Source: Candidatus Polarisedimenticola svalbardensis (GTDB taxonomy: Bacteria > Acidobacteriota > Polarisedimenticolia > Polarisedimenticolales > Polarisedimenticolaceae). From it: 48,759 bases of DNA. Every line of letters starts with the position of its first letter. Within the stretch, counting starts at the first letter, position 1. Under the pieces are notes generated by a model. The model did no database searches and had not been told where the DNA came from. It saw only the letters and a program-made list of their open reading frames with translations. Positions 23,528-33,491 of this stretch are shown here, piece after piece. The stretch covers positions 30,768-79,526 of the forward strand of contig JACXWD010000004.1 of assembly GCA_014764515.1 (NCBI GenBank), in the 5' to 3' direction. The translations under genes were made by a program, and so were the position numbers.

Positions 23528-24268
23528 ATGTCCGAATCACACAACGTTCTGACCCTGGAGAATGAGGCTACGGTGGCGGAAGCCGCCGCCGAGATCTTCA
23601 TCGCCACCGCCCTCGCCGCCGTGGAGGTTCGCGGCCGTTTCGTCTGCGCCCTGGCCGGCGGATCCACGCCCCGGAAGCTCTATTCCATGCTGGCGCTGCC
23701 CGAGTTTTCGTCGCGGGTGCCATGGGAAGACTGTTTCCTGTTTTTTGGCGATGAGCGCTGCGTTCCCAAGGACCATCCGGACAGTAATTTTCGGATGGCG
23801 GTGGAGGCGTTGTTCCACAAGGTCCCGGTGGTAGGCACCCAGGTGCATCGTATCCAGGGCGAGCTGTCCAACCCGGGGAGGGCGGCCCATTTTTACGAGC
23901 AAGCTCTGAAGGAACTGTTCCCTGACGAGCCGTTCCCGAGATTCGACCTGATTCTCCTGGGGATCGGTGAGGACGGCCATACCGCCTCATTGTTCCCGGG
24001 GACCGACGCTCTTCTTGAAACGGAACGATGGGTAGTGGCGAACTACGTCGCCACGCTGTCCGACTGGCGGATCACCCTGACCCTGCCGGTGATCAACGCT
24101 GCCCGCCAGATCCTGTTCATGGCAACCGGGATCCAGAAGGCCCGCATCGTTTCGGAGGCGTTCGGTGACGCCGAACACGACGAGGTTCTGCCTGCCGAGC
24201 AGGTGGTGCCCCAGAACGGCGCCCGTGAAGTATTACTGGACCGGCGGGCGGCGACCCTGATGGGCTAG
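23528..24268 (+). CDS. pgl: 6-Phosphogluconolactonase
   Basis: A 246-residue DevB-type enzyme that hydrolyses the zwf product to 6-phosphogluconate. Seen: ALAGGSTPRKLYSML, FLFFGDERCVP with HPDSNFRM, and the family signature LGIGEDGHTASLFPG. No strong ribosome site precedes the ATG at 23528; the MSESHNVL start matches the family length. Its TAG overlaps the stop of the convergent esterase gene inside the four bases CTAG (24265-24268). Confidence 0.95.
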   Translation: MSESHNVLTLENEATVAEAAAEIFIATALAAVEVRGRFVCALAGGSTPRKLYSMLALPEFSSRVPWEDCFLFFGDERCVPKDHPDSNFRMAVEALFHKVPVVGTQVHRIQGELSNPGRAAHFYEQALKELFPDEPFPRFDLILLGIGEDGHTASLFPGTDALLETERWVVANYVATLSDWRITLTLPVINAARQILFMATGIQKARIVSEAFGDAEHDEVLPAEQVVPQNGAREVLLDRRAATLMG

Positions 24269-24918
24269 CCCAGCCAGTCCCAGGCCAGTTCGGCAACCCT
24301 GGGCCGGCAGTTCTCCAGGGTATGGTCGTCATCCACCTCCACCAGTTCCATCTCCGCCGGCGCCGACAGTTGCCGGTTCATCTCAACGTATCGCCGGGAG
24401 TATTCCACCGGAACGACCGTGTCACGGTTGCCGTGGATGATCCGGGTCGGGCAGCGCACCTCGGGGTAGGACGGGTGGTTGGCGGCATCCTCAACGATCT
24501 TCCAGCTCAGCGGGTGCAGTTCGCCGCTGTGGTCCGCGACCTCGTGGAACCCTCGAAGCTTCCATAGCCGGACCTCGTCCACACCGAGGATTTCCTCCCA
24601 CCTGGAGCGGAGATCGAGGCCTGGACAGAGCAGCACCAGGCGATCCACCCTGTCCGGATGGAGAGAGGCCCATTGTGCGGAGATGTAACCGCCCAGGCTG
24701 GACCCTACCAGGCGCCAGACGGTGCCGGTCTCTTCCCTGGCGTGGAGGCGGTCCAGTTCGCCCAGGATGGACGAGAACGTCATGGTGGCGAAGGTCGGCA
24801 CGTTCAGATCCGGCAACAGCAGGCTTGTGCCGGAGGCTGCAAACGCCTCCGCCAGGTGCAGCCCCTTGGCGGACAACGGACCTGAGGCGAACCCGTGGAT
24901 GTAGGCGAACCGGAGCAA
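24265..24918 (-). CDS. YqiA-like alpha/beta hydrolase (esterase)
   Basis: A protein of about 217 residues with the alpha/beta hydrolase fold of the UPF0227/YqiA group. Seen: the oxyanion segment YIHGFASGPLSAKG, the nucleophile elbow VGSSLGGYISAQW, IIHGNRDTVVPVEYS with the acid residue, and DDDHTLENC with the catalytic His. The substrate is unknown; relatives cleave short acyl esters. I chose the TTG at 24918, just after the tkt stop, with GGGGA five bases upstream; an earlier TTG at 24954 would overlap tkt. It is the last gene of the glk-tkt operon. Confidence 0.85.
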   Translation of the reverse strand: MLRFAYIHGFASGPLSAKGLHLAEAFAASGTSLLLPDLNVPTFATMTFSSILGELDRLHAREETGTVWRLVGSSLGGYISAQWASLHPDRVDRLVLLCPGLDLRSRWEEILGVDEVRLWKLRGFHEVADHSGELHPLSWKIVEDAANHPSYPEVRCPTRIIHGNRDTVVPVEYSRRYVEMNRQLSAPAEMELVEVDDDHTLENCRPRVAELAWDWLG

Positions 24919-24919
24919 G

Positions 24920-26929
24920 TCAGTCCCCGAGCCAGCCCCGCAACCGATCCACAACCGCTGCGGCGGTCATGCCGTACTCTTCCGCCAGGACGGCGGCCGG
25001 AGCCGAAGCGCCGAAGCGGTCGATTCCGATGGCAAGGCCGTCCCGGCCGCACAGTGCCCGCCAGGGACCGGTTCGACCGGCTTCCACAGTTGCAACCGGC
25101 ACCCCTGCCGGGAACAGTTCCGCCCGGTACGCCGGGTCCTGCTCCTCGAACCTTTCAAAACATGGAATGGAAACGACGTGGATGTTCCGGCCCTCCCCGG
25201 CCAGAGTGCGGGACGCCGCCACGGCCAGGTGCAGTTCCGAACCGGTTGCGGCGACCACGGCATCGGGAGTCCCTTCCCCCATGACCTTGTACCCGCCTCG
25301 TTTCAGGTTCGGATCCTGGTTCCCGTTCATCCTGTCGATGGCCGGAAGCCCCTGGCGAGACAGCAACAGGCAGGTCGGACCGTCGGTGCGTTCCACGGCA
25401 TGACCCCAGGCCAGCGCCGTCTCCAGACCGTCCGCCGGCCGGTAGACATGGACTCCCGGGATCAACCGCAGGGCGGCTGCATGCTCGATCGGCTCGTGGG
25501 TCGGGCCGTCTTCGCCGACGAAGATGGAATCGTGGGTGAAGATGTAGATCGCCGGTATTCCGGACAGCGCCGCCACCCGGATCGACGGCCGCATGTAGTC
25601 GGAGAAGACCAGGAACGTCGCCCCGTAAGGCCTGAACGATCCGTGGTACAGCATGCCGTTCATCATGGCGCCCATGGCATGTTCACGGATTCCGAAGTGC
25701 AGGTTGCGCCCGCTGAAATCTCCAGGCAGCACCGACGGCGAGCCGTTGATCACCGACTTGTTGGATGGCGACAGGTCGGCGGAGCCGCCTGCCAGCGCCG
25801 GCACCAGGGCGGCAACTTCCTGGAGCACCTTGCCGCCATGGGCCCTGGTAGCGCCGTCCCCTTCCGGGGCAGCCGCCATCAGCCGGTCCACGATATCCGC
25901 CGGTACGGAACAACTGCAGTGGGCGTCCCATGTCCCGGCCCGGGAACGGTCCTCTTCCCGCCAGGCGGCCATGCCTGCTTCCCAGGTCGCCCGGGATGCG
26001 GCGCCCCGTTTGGCGACCCCTGCAAACAGCTCCCGAACTTTCTCCGGCACCAGGAATTCAGGCGTCAGGGGCCAGCCCAGGTTTTTCTTGGCGGCAGCCC
26101 GCTCATCGTCTCCCAGCGGCGAGCCATGAACCCCGGCGGTGTCCTGTTTGGACGGTGCGCCGTAGCCGATATGGGTCCTGAGTCGAACCAGGGAAGGGCG
26201 CCCGGATTCGGCGACCGCTTCACGGATGGCGTCGCCGATCGCCTCGTGATCGTGGCCATCGGCAGAGAGCGTGTGCCAGCCGTACCCCCGGTAGCGTTGC
26301 TCCACATCCTCGGTAAACGCCAGGTCGGTGCTGCCCTCGATGGTGATCCGGTTGTCGTCATACAAAACGATCAGGTTTCCCAGGCCCAGGTGGCCGGCGG
26401 CGGAAGAGGCTTCCGCCGACACCCCTTCCATGAGATCGCCGTCGCTGGCCAGAACGAACACACGGTGATTCACCGGTCGGAATGTGTCGCCGCTGTTGAA
26501 TCGATCCGCCATCATCCTGGCCGCCAGCGCCATGCCTACGCCGTTCCCGACGCCCTGCCCCAGGGGTCCGGTGGTAGCCTCCACGCCGGGTGTGTGGCCG
26601 AATTCCGGGTGCCCCGGAGTCTTGCTGCCCAACTGACGGAAGTTCCGGATCTCCTCCATCGGCAGGTCGAAGCCGGAGAGATGCAGCAACGAATACAACA
26701 GCATGCAGCCGTGTCCCGCCGATAGCACGAACCGGTCCCGGTCGGGCCAGTCCGGCTGCGACGGATCGAACCGCAGGAAGCGGGTCCACAGGACGAACGC
26801 GATGTCCGCCGCTCCCATCGGCATGCCCGGGTGTCCGGACCCGGCCTGTTCCACCGCATCGGCGGAAAGGAACCGTATGGTGTTGACTGCCTCAGCCGCC
26901 AGGCCTGGCTCGACTGCAGGTCCGTTCAT
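24920..26929 (-). CDS. tkt: Transketolase
   Basis: A 669-residue thiamine-diphosphate enzyme that moves two-carbon units between sugar phosphates in the non-oxidative pentose phosphate pathway. Seen: [20 protein letters not shown], the GDG cofactor motif [16 protein letters not shown], and the transketolase signature [18 protein letters not shown]. The C-terminal domain is complete. The ATG overlaps the glk stop in an ATGA. ThiL at 5196 supplies its cofactor in principle. The nearby zwf and pgl genes complete a local sugar phosphate cluster. Confidence 0.97.
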   Translation of the reverse strand: MNGPAVEPGLAAEAVNTIRFLSADAVEQAGSGHPGMPMGAADIAFVLWTRFLRFDPSQPDWPDRDRFVLSAGHGCMLLYSLLHLSGFDLPMEEIRNFRQLGSKTPGHPEFGHTPGVEATTGPLGQGVGNGVGMALAARMMADRFNSGDTFRPVNHRVFVLASDGDLMEGVSAEASSAAGHLGLGNLIVLYDDNRITIEGSTDLAFTEDVEQRYRGYGWHTLSADGHDHEAIGDAIREAVAESGRPSLVRLRTHIGYGAPSKQDTAGVHGSPLGDDERAAAKKNLGWPLTPEFLVPEKVRELFAGVAKRGAASRATWEAGMAAWREEDRSRAGTWDAHCSCSVPADIVDRLMAAAPEGDGATRAHGGKVLQEVAALVPALAGGSADLSPSNKSVINGSPSVLPGDFSGRNLHFGIREHAMGAMMNGMLYHGSFRPYGATFLVFSDYMRPSIRVAALSGIPAIYIFTHDSIFVGEDGPTHEPIEHAAALRLIPGVHVYRPADGLETALAWGHAVERTDGPTCLLLSRQGLPAIDRMNGNQDPNLKRGGYKVMGEGTPDAVVAATGSELHLAVAASRTLAGEGRNIHVVSIPCFERFEEQDPAYRAELFPAGVPVATVEAGRTGPWRALCGRDGLAIGIDRFGASAPAAVLAEEYGMTAAAVVDRLRGWLGD

Positions 26930-27927
26930 CGTGTGCCTCCATGTGCCGCCCCGAAGGCGGCGGCGCCGTAGAGCGCCGTGTTCGGATCGAGTATGACGCG
27001 AACCGGTATTTTTTCCATATACGGCCTCATCCTGCCCTTGCTCCGGAACGACTCGAGGAAGTCCTTTCCCGTCAGGCTGGGCAGTATCCGGGGGGCGATC
27101 CCGCCGGCTATCCAGACCCCGCCGGTGGCGCCCAGTGTGAGTGCAAGATCGCCGGCAACAGCGCCGAGGCAGGAGACGTACAGGGACAGGGCGGCACGGG
27201 CCGCCGGATCGGAGCGTTTGTTCCCGGCTTCCGCGATGACCGCGTTCGGGTCGGTGGCATGGTCCAGCTTATGGAGCAGGCTAGGCCCGGCCTGGGCGAT
27301 CCCGGCAGAGACCACGAACTCGAGAAGGACCCTGAAACCGTTCCCCGAACAGACACGCTCGGCGCTGACGTGACGCCCGTATTTTTTCACCAGGAACCTG
27401 TGCAGGCGGTACCCGGTTTCGTCGGTGGCGGCGAAATCCCGGTGTCCACCCTCACCGGCGAACGCCAGGTACTTGCCGCCCTCGGGCAGCATGCCGGCGG
27501 TGCCCAGGCCGGTTCCCGGGGCGATCAGGGCGTAAGGTCCCTTTCTGCGGCGTATCCCGGGCGTCAGGCTCCTGGATTTCGAGCTCGGGAGCAGGTCCAC
27601 CCCCCGCGCCGTTGCCTCAAGGTCGTTGATGACTTCCACACGTCCCACTCCGGGAATTTTGGAGAGTCGCTTTCGATCCACCGGCCAGTTCAGGTTTACG
27701 ACCTGGCTTCGTCCAGCGGATACCGGACCTGCAACGCCGAAGACCGAAACATTTATTTTCTCGGTCCCACCTGCCAGAAAGTCCCGAACCATCGATTCCA
27801 GGGAGGAACGCTGGCGGCTGTCGAAGACGTATTGCCGCACAGGAACCGGCTTCCCCGGCTTCCCGCGGAACAGGGCCAGAATCGTCTTGGTGCCGCCTAC
27901 ATCGCCTGCCAGGATCATGCTGGGCAT
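26926..27927 (-). CDS. glk: Glucokinase (PF02685 type)
   Basis: A 333-residue ATP-dependent glucokinase of the E. coli Glk type. Seen: [15 protein letters not shown] at the start, [29 protein letters not shown] and [12 protein letters not shown], which carries the substrate-binding Glu-Gly-Gly-His. It makes glucose 6-phosphate for zwf. Its ATG is 35 bases from the divergent start of the kinase-like secreted protein, and its stop overlaps tkt, forming a glk-tkt-esterase operon. Confidence 0.94.
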   Translation of the reverse strand: MPSMILAGDVGGTKTILALFRGKPGKPVPVRQYVFDSRQRSSLESMVRDFLAGGTEKINVSVFGVAGPVSAGRSQVVNLNWPVDRKRLSKIPGVGRVEVINDLEATARGVDLLPSSKSRSLTPGIRRRKGPYALIAPGTGLGTAGMLPEGGKYLAFAGEGGHRDFAATDETGYRLHRFLVKKYGRHVSAERVCSGNGFRVLLEFVVSAGIAQAGPSLLHKLDHATDPNAVIAEAGNKRSDPAARAALSLYVSCLGAVAGDLALTLGATGGVWIAGGIAPRILPSLTGKDFLESFRSKGRMRPYMEKIPVRVILDPNTALYGAAAFGAAHGGTR

Positions 27928-27950
27928 TATAGGGTGTGGCGGCCCCGGGA

Positions 27951-27956
27951 TATACT
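27951..27956 (+). promoter_or_regulatory. Possible -10 box for a leaderless transcript
   Basis: TATACT lies only six bases before the ATG at 27963 and no ribosome site is present, so transcription may begin at or next to the start codon. No good -35 is seen. Confidence 0.35.
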
Positions 27957-27962
27957 CCCGGG

Positions 27963-28772
27963 ATGAACCGGATCAAAACAACCCTGCTGATCGCCCTGCT
28001 CCTCCCTGTTGCCGTCCTCGGGGAGGCCGGACCTGCCGACCGGGACCGCGAGCAACTGCTGGCAACCGGCAAGATCGTCAAGATCGAAGAACTGCCGGTA
28101 GGCACGACCCGGCCTCTCAAGGTCTCGATCAACAGCAACAACAAGCTGTACTTCGCCGTCTTCAAGGGGGTAGATATCACCCCTCGTGGCGTAACCCAGT
28201 TCCGGGGACAGAAACCGACCATCGGGTTCACCGACACTTACCGACACGACCGGGCCGCCTACGTTCTGGACCAGTTGCTGGAACTCAACATGATCCCTGT
28301 CACGGTTATCAGGAAAGTCCAGCAGAAGCGGGGCGCTCTTGTGGACTGGGTCCCCGACGCCATCACAGAGCTGGACCGGCGGACCGGGGACCTGAAGCCG
28401 GAGAACAGCAAGCTTCTGGATGACCAATGGGCGGTTATGCGGATGTTCGACGCCCTGATCAACAACCCGGACCGCAACCTGGGGAACCAGTTGTACACCC
28501 GGCCGGACTGGAAGCTGCACCTCATCGACCATACCAGGGCGTTCTCCCGCGCCCGGAAAATCCCGGACACTTACCGGGAGCAGTGGTCCAGGCTCCCTCG
28601 CCGGGTCTACGAGAATCTCAAAATCCTGGATCCGGACAAGGTCCGGTCGGTTACCCGGACCCTTTTGAGCGCAGCCCAGCTCAAGGACCTGTTCATCCGG
28701 CGGGACCTGATCGTGAAGAAAATCGAACAGGACATTGCAGCTCTGGGTGAAGTGGAGGTCTTTTTCGAATAG
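27963..28772 (+). CDS. Secreted atypical kinase-like protein (PI3/4K/FAM20-like fold)
   Basis: A 269-residue protein with a signal peptide (residues 1-20, LLIALLLPVAVLG). The rest has the pattern of the small bacterial PI3/4-kinase or FAM20/HipA-like group. The N-lobe carries KLYFAVFKGVD and RHDRAAYVLDQLLELNMIP, and GALVDWVPDAI sits at the hinge. The C-lobe has INNPDRNLGN (Asp170 would be the catalytic base, Asn175 a metal ligand) and LHLIDHTRAF (Asp189 the metal-binding Asp). An Asp stands where the helix-C Glu is usual. If active it would phosphorylate something outside the cytoplasm, which is rare in bacteria. Substrate and activity are unproven. Confidence 0.7.
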   Translation: MNRIKTTLLIALLLPVAVLGEAGPADRDREQLLATGKIVKIEELPVGTTRPLKVSINSNNKLYFAVFKGVDITPRGVTQFRGQKPTIGFTDTYRHDRAAYVLDQLLELNMIPVTVIRKVQQKRGALVDWVPDAITELDRRTGDLKPENSKLLDDQWAVMRMFDALINNPDRNLGNQLYTRPDWKLHLIDHTRAFSRARKIPDTYREQWSRLPRRVYENLKILDPDKVRSVTRTLLSAAQLKDLFIRRDLIVKKIEQDIAALGEVEVFFE

Positions 28773-28775
28773 GGC

Positions 28776-29012
28776 TCAGAGACCGGAATGGGTTCCGTCG
28801 CAGAACGGGCTGTTCCCGGTCCGCTTGCAACAGCAGAGGGCGCAGCGCTTCTTCTCGTCCACGGTGAATACCTTGGGTCCGAACTCCGTGCCGGCGTGAG
28901 AGCCGTCGCAGAACGGCTGATCGGACGATTCCCCGCAGGTACAATAGCGATACACTCCCGGCTTCAACTCCAGGACCTGGGGGCGCTTGTCGGCGATTTT
29001 CGGTTCGGCCAT
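28776..29012 (-). CDS. Tandem CDGSH iron-sulfur protein
   Basis: A 78-residue protein with two mitoNEET-type [2Fe-2S] motifs, CTCGESSDQPFCDGSH and CCCKRTGNSPFCDGTH, each with three Cys and one His. Small tandem CDGSH proteins are soluble electron or cluster carriers; the partner is unknown. It lacks a membrane anchor. Its stop is three bases from the convergent kinase-like gene. Confidence 0.92.
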   Translation of the reverse strand: MAEPKIADKRPQVLELKPGVYRYCTCGESSDQPFCDGSHAGTEFGPKVFTVDEKKRCALCCCKRTGNSPFCDGTHSGL

Positions 29013-29069
29013 GGCGTCATCCTCCTGGCCCCGTCACAGAAGGGCGCTCCAAGAGAGTAGCATGGCGCC

Positions 29070-30113
29070 TCAAGAGAATCGGTCGATGACGGTAATCCCT
29101 GTACCGGAAAACTTATCCATTTCCGTCAGCGCAGCAGGCGCTTCCCCAAGGGAGATGGTTCGACCGATCAACAATTCGGGATGAAGCCGACCCTCCCGGA
29201 TCATCTCCAGCATCTCCGGAAACCTGTGGGCCTGCATGCCGTGGCTGCCGAGGATCTCCAGTTCCCCGGCGATAACCTGGTCCATGGGGACGGCAGGGTA
29301 CTGGTGATCACCGGTCATGAGGCCGACCTGAACATGGCGGCCACGTTTCCGCAGGCACGCGACGGAGTTGAAACAGGTGTCCGGATGGCCCAGACCGTCT
29401 ACGGAAACATGGGCGCCACCGGACGTGATCTCCCTGATCGCCTCAACGACATCCTGGACTGTCCCGGCATCCACAACCGCCTCGGCGCCGATCTTCCTTG
29501 CGAACTCCAGCTTGTCGTCCCCGATATCAACCGCCACCACCCGGGCGCCCAGCGCCCTTGCGATCATCACGGCGGACAGGCCGACGCCACCGCAGCCATG
29601 CACCGCCACCCACTCCCCTTCCCGGACCCGGCCCTGTGCCACCACGGCCCGATAGGAAGTAATGAAACGGCAACCCAGGGAAGCGGCGGTAACCGAATCG
29701 ATCTGTTCCGGCAGCCGCACCAGGTTGACGTCGGCGTAGCGCACCGCCACGTACTCGGCAAACGATCCCCAGTGGGTGAAGCCGGGCTGGAACTGATGGT
29801 CGCAGACCTGCTGGTTGCCGGAATCGCACTGAGGGCAGTCGCCGCAACCGCAGACAAACGGCAGGGTGACCCGGTCCCCACGCTGAAAGAGCGAAACCCC
29901 GGCGCCGACCTCTTCCACGGTACCGGCCAACTCATGCCCCGGCACGTGAGGGAGCCTGATGTCCGGATCATGTCCCATCCAGCCGTGCCAGTCGGACCGG
30001 CACAGCCCGGTGGCCTCCACCTTGAGGACAACACCACCGACAGGAGGCGAAGGGTCGGGGACATCGCGGACGGTGACATCCCCGCCAAACGTTTCGTAGT
30101 AGACCGCCTTCAT
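29070..30113 (-). CDS. Zinc-dependent alcohol dehydrogenase family protein
   Basis: A 347-residue medium-chain dehydrogenase. The catalytic zinc site is in [17 protein letters not shown] and [14 protein letters not shown], and the structural zinc site in [18 protein letters not shown]. The NAD fold has [19 protein letters not shown] and [14 protein letters not shown], where an Asp at the end of the second strand favours NAD. It oxidises or reduces an alcohol/aldehyde pair that cannot be named. It begins four bases after the M2 peptidase gene ends, so they share a transcript. Confidence 0.92.
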   Translation of the reverse strand: MKAVYYETFGGDVTVRDVPDPSPPVGGVVLKVEATGLCRSDWHGWMGHDPDIRLPHVPGHELAGTVEEVGAGVSLFQRGDRVTLPFVCGCGDCPQCDSGNQQVCDHQFQPGFTHWGSFAEYVAVRYADVNLVRLPEQIDSVTAASLGCRFITSYRAVVAQGRVREGEWVAVHGCGGVGLSAVMIARALGARVVAVDIGDDKLEFARKIGAEAVVDAGTVQDVVEAIREITSGGAHVSVDGLGHPDTCFNSVACLRKRGRHVQVGLMTGDHQYPAVPMDQVIAGELEILGSHGMQAHRFPEMLEMIREGRLHPELLIGRTISLGEAPAALTEMDKFSGTGITVIDRFS

Positions 30114-30117
30114 CGCT

Positions 30118-31929
30118 TTACCACCCGCAGGTGCGGTCCTTGTTCTGCTCGTTCAGCCATTCGTGCAAGGGGGCGAAGTAATCCAGCAGCGCACCGCCGT
30201 CCATCTTCGTGGTGCCGGCGACGGCGTACAGCGCTTCGGGCCAGGCCCGGCTGGCGCCCATGGCCAGCATGTCCCGGAGCTTCTTGCCGGCGGCATCGTT
30301 GGCGTAGATGGAGCACTGGTGCAGATCGCCTTCGAACTCCGCCGCCTGGCACAGTGCCCGGTGGAACTGGAACTGCAGGATCTGGGCCATGAAATACCGG
30401 GCATACGGCGTGTTGGCCGGCACGTGATACTTGGCTCCCGGATCGAAGTCGGCCTCGGTTCGCACCACCGGCGGCTTCACGCCCTGGTATTTTTCCCGCA
30501 GCTCCCACCAGGCTGCATTGAACTCTGCCGGCGGGGTCGCTCCCGAGAACACCTGCCAGCGCCATTGATCCACCACCATGCCGAACGGCAGGAAGGCGAT
30601 CTTCTCGAGGGCATGGCGCATGAGACGGCCCCGATCCCCCGCTTCCTGCGGCAACGCGTCCAGAAGGCCGACCTTCACCAGGTACTCCGGAGTGATGGAC
30701 AGGGCGACGGTATCCCCGATCCCTTCATGGAAGCCGTCGTGGGCGCTGTTGCGGTAAAGCGGATCCTGGATGTTGTAGGCCCGCTGGTAGAAGTTGTGCC
30801 CCAGTTCGTGATGGACGGTAGTGAAGTCTTCCTCGTTGATCTCGATACACATCTTGATCCTGAGGTCGTCTTCCCAGTCGATGTCCCATGCCGAAGCGTG
30901 GCAGACCACTTCCCGGTCCTCCGGCTTGCTGAACAGCGATCGTTCCCAGAACGAAGCGGGTAGAGGCTCGAATCCAAGAGAGGTAAAGAACGCTTCGCCG
31001 TACTTCACCATGTCGATTTCGGTCACGCCCTTGTCCCGAAGGATACGGGTGACGTCCACATCGGCGCCGGCGTCTTCAGGGTCCATCACAAGGTCGTAGA
31101 TGTTCAGCCAGGACTGGGCCCACATGTTGCCCAGCAGATGGGCCGGGATCGGCTCTCCCGGTTTCACCAGGTCGGATCCGTATTCCTCGGCAAGCTCCGC
31201 CCTGACGTGGCAGTGCAGCGCTTCGTACAGCGGCTTGACCTGCTTCCACAGCCGGTCCAGTTCGGCGGCGAACGCCTCAGGCGGCATGTCGTACATTGCC
31301 CGCCACATGGCGCCCAGGTCGGCCATACCCAGCTCCTGGGCCCCGGCGTTACCCAGTTCGGCGAACCGGGCGTATTTGCCACGCATCGGCGGCGAGATGG
31401 ACCGCCAGCCGGTCCATGCTTCCAGCAGTTCGGTGGTATCCCGGCTGGCCGCCATGGTGCGGCTGAGATCGCCCAGGGTCTTGCAGTCGCCGTCACCTTG
31501 AGGGCAGTACTTGCCGGTGCTGTACATGCTGGTGAGAGACGCGGCGATACCTGCAAGCTCGGACTGCTTCGACGGGTCTGCCGGCGCCGCAAGGGGCAGG
31601 GACAGCTTGATCATGTTCAGCTTGCGAGCCAGGTCGTAGGAAAGTTCAAGGCCGGTGAACCGGGTCGCGTCCTTGGCCAGCGCCGCAGTTCGGGCCATCA
31701 GCTCTTCGTATGCGAGGGATGCGATGTTCTCGGTGTCCAGGTTGATGAAGTTTTCCTGGACCCAGGCGGCGCGCTCTTTCCGTATCCAGAGCTCGAGCAA
31801 CTCCTCCTCGGCGGCGGCGACAAAAGCTTCCACCTCGGCCGGCGTCGGCGCCGGAACCGGGTCCTGCCCGGCTACCGGGACGGCTGTCATCAGGATCATC
31901 AGGGCAACGATGGAGAGCACGTTCTTCAT
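30118..31929 (-). CDS. Peptidase family M2 (ACE-like dipeptidyl carboxypeptidase)
   Basis: A 603-residue zinc peptidase with a signal peptide at residues 1-21, so it works in the periplasm or outside. The zinc site is HELGH (His374, His378) with Glu402 in FHEGIGDT, the same 24-residue spacing as angiotensin-converting enzyme. SILEL-type start features ([11 protein letters not shown]) and the C-terminal [13 protein letters not shown] with YAND also match M2. Bacterial relatives release dipeptides from peptide C-termini. It supplies short peptides in a window rich in amino acid catabolism genes and is co-transcribed with the alcohol dehydrogenase. Confidence 0.94.
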   Translation of the reverse strand: MKNVLSIVALMILMTAVPVAGQDPVPAPTPAEVEAFVAAAEEELLELWIRKERAAWVQENFINLDTENIASLAYEELMARTAALAKDATRFTGLELSYDLARKLNMIKLSLPLAAPADPSKQSELAGIAASLTSMYSTGKYCPQGDGDCKTLGDLSRTMAASRDTTELLEAWTGWRSISPPMRGKYARFAELGNAGAQELGMADLGAMWRAMYDMPPEAFAAELDRLWKQVKPLYEALHCHVRAELAEEYGSDLVKPGEPIPAHLLGNMWAQSWLNIYDLVMDPEDAGADVDVTRILRDKGVTEIDMVKYGEAFFTSLGFEPLPASFWERSLFSKPEDREVVCHASAWDIDWEDDLRIKMCIEINEEDFTTVHHELGHNFYQRAYNIQDPLYRNSAHDGFHEGIGDTVALSITPEYLVKVGLLDALPQEAGDRGRLMRHALEKIAFLPFGMVVDQWRWQVFSGATPPAEFNAAWWELREKYQGVKPPVVRTEADFDPGAKYHVPANTPYARYFMAQILQFQFHRALCQAAEFEGDLHQCSIYANDAAGKKLRDMLAMGASRAWPEALYAVAGTTKMDGGALLDYFAPLHEWLNEQNKDRTCGW

Positions 31930-31982
31930 GATGTTCAGAATCCTCCTGGGGGAATGATACCGGATTCACCGGCCGTGCCGCT

Positions 31983-32012
31983 TTGACTTGGCTTCGGGTA
32001 CCCGCTTACAAT
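31983..32012 (+). promoter_or_regulatory. Sigma-70-type promoter of glutamate dehydrogenase
   Basis: TTGACT (31983-31988) and TACAAT (32007-32012), both five-of-six matches, are 18 bases apart and 38 bases before the ATG at 32051. It is one of the best promoters in the window. Confidence 0.65.
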
Positions 32013-32050
32013 CGGGCCACTTTTCGCCTGTTTCCGTAAGGGGTGCGCAG

Positions 32051-33484
32051 ATGGCAACCACAAAGAAGGTCCAGGAGGATCTTAATCTCCACAATATCGT
32101 CGACAGCCAGTTCGACATAGCCGCCACCTTCTGCAAGGTTCCCAAAGGACTGCTGCAGCAGATCAAGATCTGCAACAACGTGCTTTACGTGCAGTTTCCG
32201 GTGAAGTTCGGCAACAAGCTGGAGATTTTCGAGGGTTGGCGTGCGGAGCACAGCCACCACCGCAAACCGCTGAAAGGCGGCATCAGGTACAGCCGCATGG
32301 TCAGTCAGGACGAGGTCATGGCCCTGGCGGCGCTGATGACCTACAAGTGCGCCATCGTCAACGTGCCGTTTGGCGGGTCCAAGGGCGGCCTGCGGTTACG
32401 GGCCCGGAACTACAACTCCGAGCAACTGGAACGGATAACCCGGCGGTTCACCGCCGAGCTGTCCGCCAAGCGCTTCATCGGCCCCGGCAGCAACGTCCCG
32501 GCGCCGGACTATGGCACCGGCCAGCGGGAGATGGCGTGGATGGCCGACACCTACGACGCCCTCCATCCCGGAGAACTGGACAACATGGCCTGTGTCACCG
32601 GCAAGCCGCTGAGCCAGGGCGGTATCCAGGGCCGCACCGAGGCTACAGGCCGGGGCGTGGTCTACGCCCTTCGGGCGGTATTCGACCGGGGCGAGCAGTC
32701 CAAGGCTGTGGGGCTGACCGGCACCCTCAAGGACAAGGCGATTTCGGTGCAGGGGTTCGGCAACGTCGGGTACCACACGGCGAACATCCTCCAGCAGGAG
32801 GACGGTTCGCGGATCGTCGCCATCGGCGAATGGGACTGCACCTTGTACAACCCGGACGGCATCGACGTTCAGGCCCTCTCCAAGCATCGCAAGCGCACCG
32901 GATCGATCAAGCAGTTCAAGGGCGCCAAAACCCTTCCGAACCCGTCGGACTGCCTGGAAGTGCCGTGCGACATCCTGATCCCGGCGGCCCTCGAGAATCA
33001 GATCACCCAGAAGAACGCCAGGAGCATCAAGGCGAAGATCATTGCCGAGGCGGCCAACGGGCCGACCACGCCGGGGGCCGAGGCGATCCTGTCCCAGCGC
33101 GGCAAGATCGTCCTGCCGGACATTTTCATGAACGCCGGCGGCGTCACCGTTTCGTACTTCGAGTGGACCAAGAACATTTCCCACATGCGATACGGCCGGA
33201 TGCACAAGCGGCTCGACGAATCTTTCCGTTCTTCCATCCTGGACGCCACCGAGCAGCTGACCCGAGGCCAGTTTCCCGACAGGGTTCGCAGCTCGCTGCA
33301 AAAGGGAGCCAGCGAGCGCGACCTGGTGAATTCCGGTCTTGAGGAGACCATGTACGCCGCCTACAACGAAATCTACGACGTGTTCCGCCGCAAGAAGAAG
33401 GTTGAGGCGATGCGAACGGCAGCCTATATCTCCGCTATCGAGAAGATCGCCACCTCCTACGAGGAGCTGGGCATCTTCCCCTGA
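32051..33484 (+). CDS. Glutamate dehydrogenase (Glu/Leu/Phe/Val family)
   Basis: A 477-residue dehydrogenase. Seen: the substrate-binding KGGIRYSRMVSQDEV, the catalytic lysine Lys111 in VPFGGSKGG, ITRRFTAELSAKRFIGPGSN, the Rossmann motif VQGFGNVGYHTA and ILIPAALENQIT. It is longer than the usual 420 residues because of short insertions (for example around KHRKRTGSIKQF). It interconverts glutamate and 2-oxoglutarate plus ammonia. The ATG at 32051 follows AAGGGG; an upstream frame start at 31988 lies inside the promoter. With oxoprolinase next to it, 5-oxoproline would be taken to 2-oxoglutarate. Confidence 0.92.
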   Translation: MATTKKVQEDLNLHNIVDSQFDIAATFCKVPKGLLQQIKICNNVLYVQFPVKFGNKLEIFEGWRAEHSHHRKPLKGGIRYSRMVSQDEVMALAALMTYKCAIVNVPFGGSKGGLRLRARNYNSEQLERITRRFTAELSAKRFIGPGSNVPAPDYGTGQREMAWMADTYDALHPGELDNMACVTGKPLSQGGIQGRTEATGRGVVYALRAVFDRGEQSKAVGLTGTLKDKAISVQGFGNVGYHTANILQQEDGSRIVAIGEWDCTLYNPDGIDVQALSKHRKRTGSIKQFKGAKTLPNPSDCLEVPCDILIPAALENQITQKNARSIKAKIIAEAANGPTTPGAEAILSQRGKIVLPDIFMNAGGVTVSYFEWTKNISHMRYGRMHKRLDESFRSSILDATEQLTRGQFPDRVRSSLQKGASERDLVNSGLEETMYAAYNEIYDVFRRKKKVEAMRTAAYISAIEKIATSYEELGIFP

Positions 33485-33491
33485 CCCCGGC

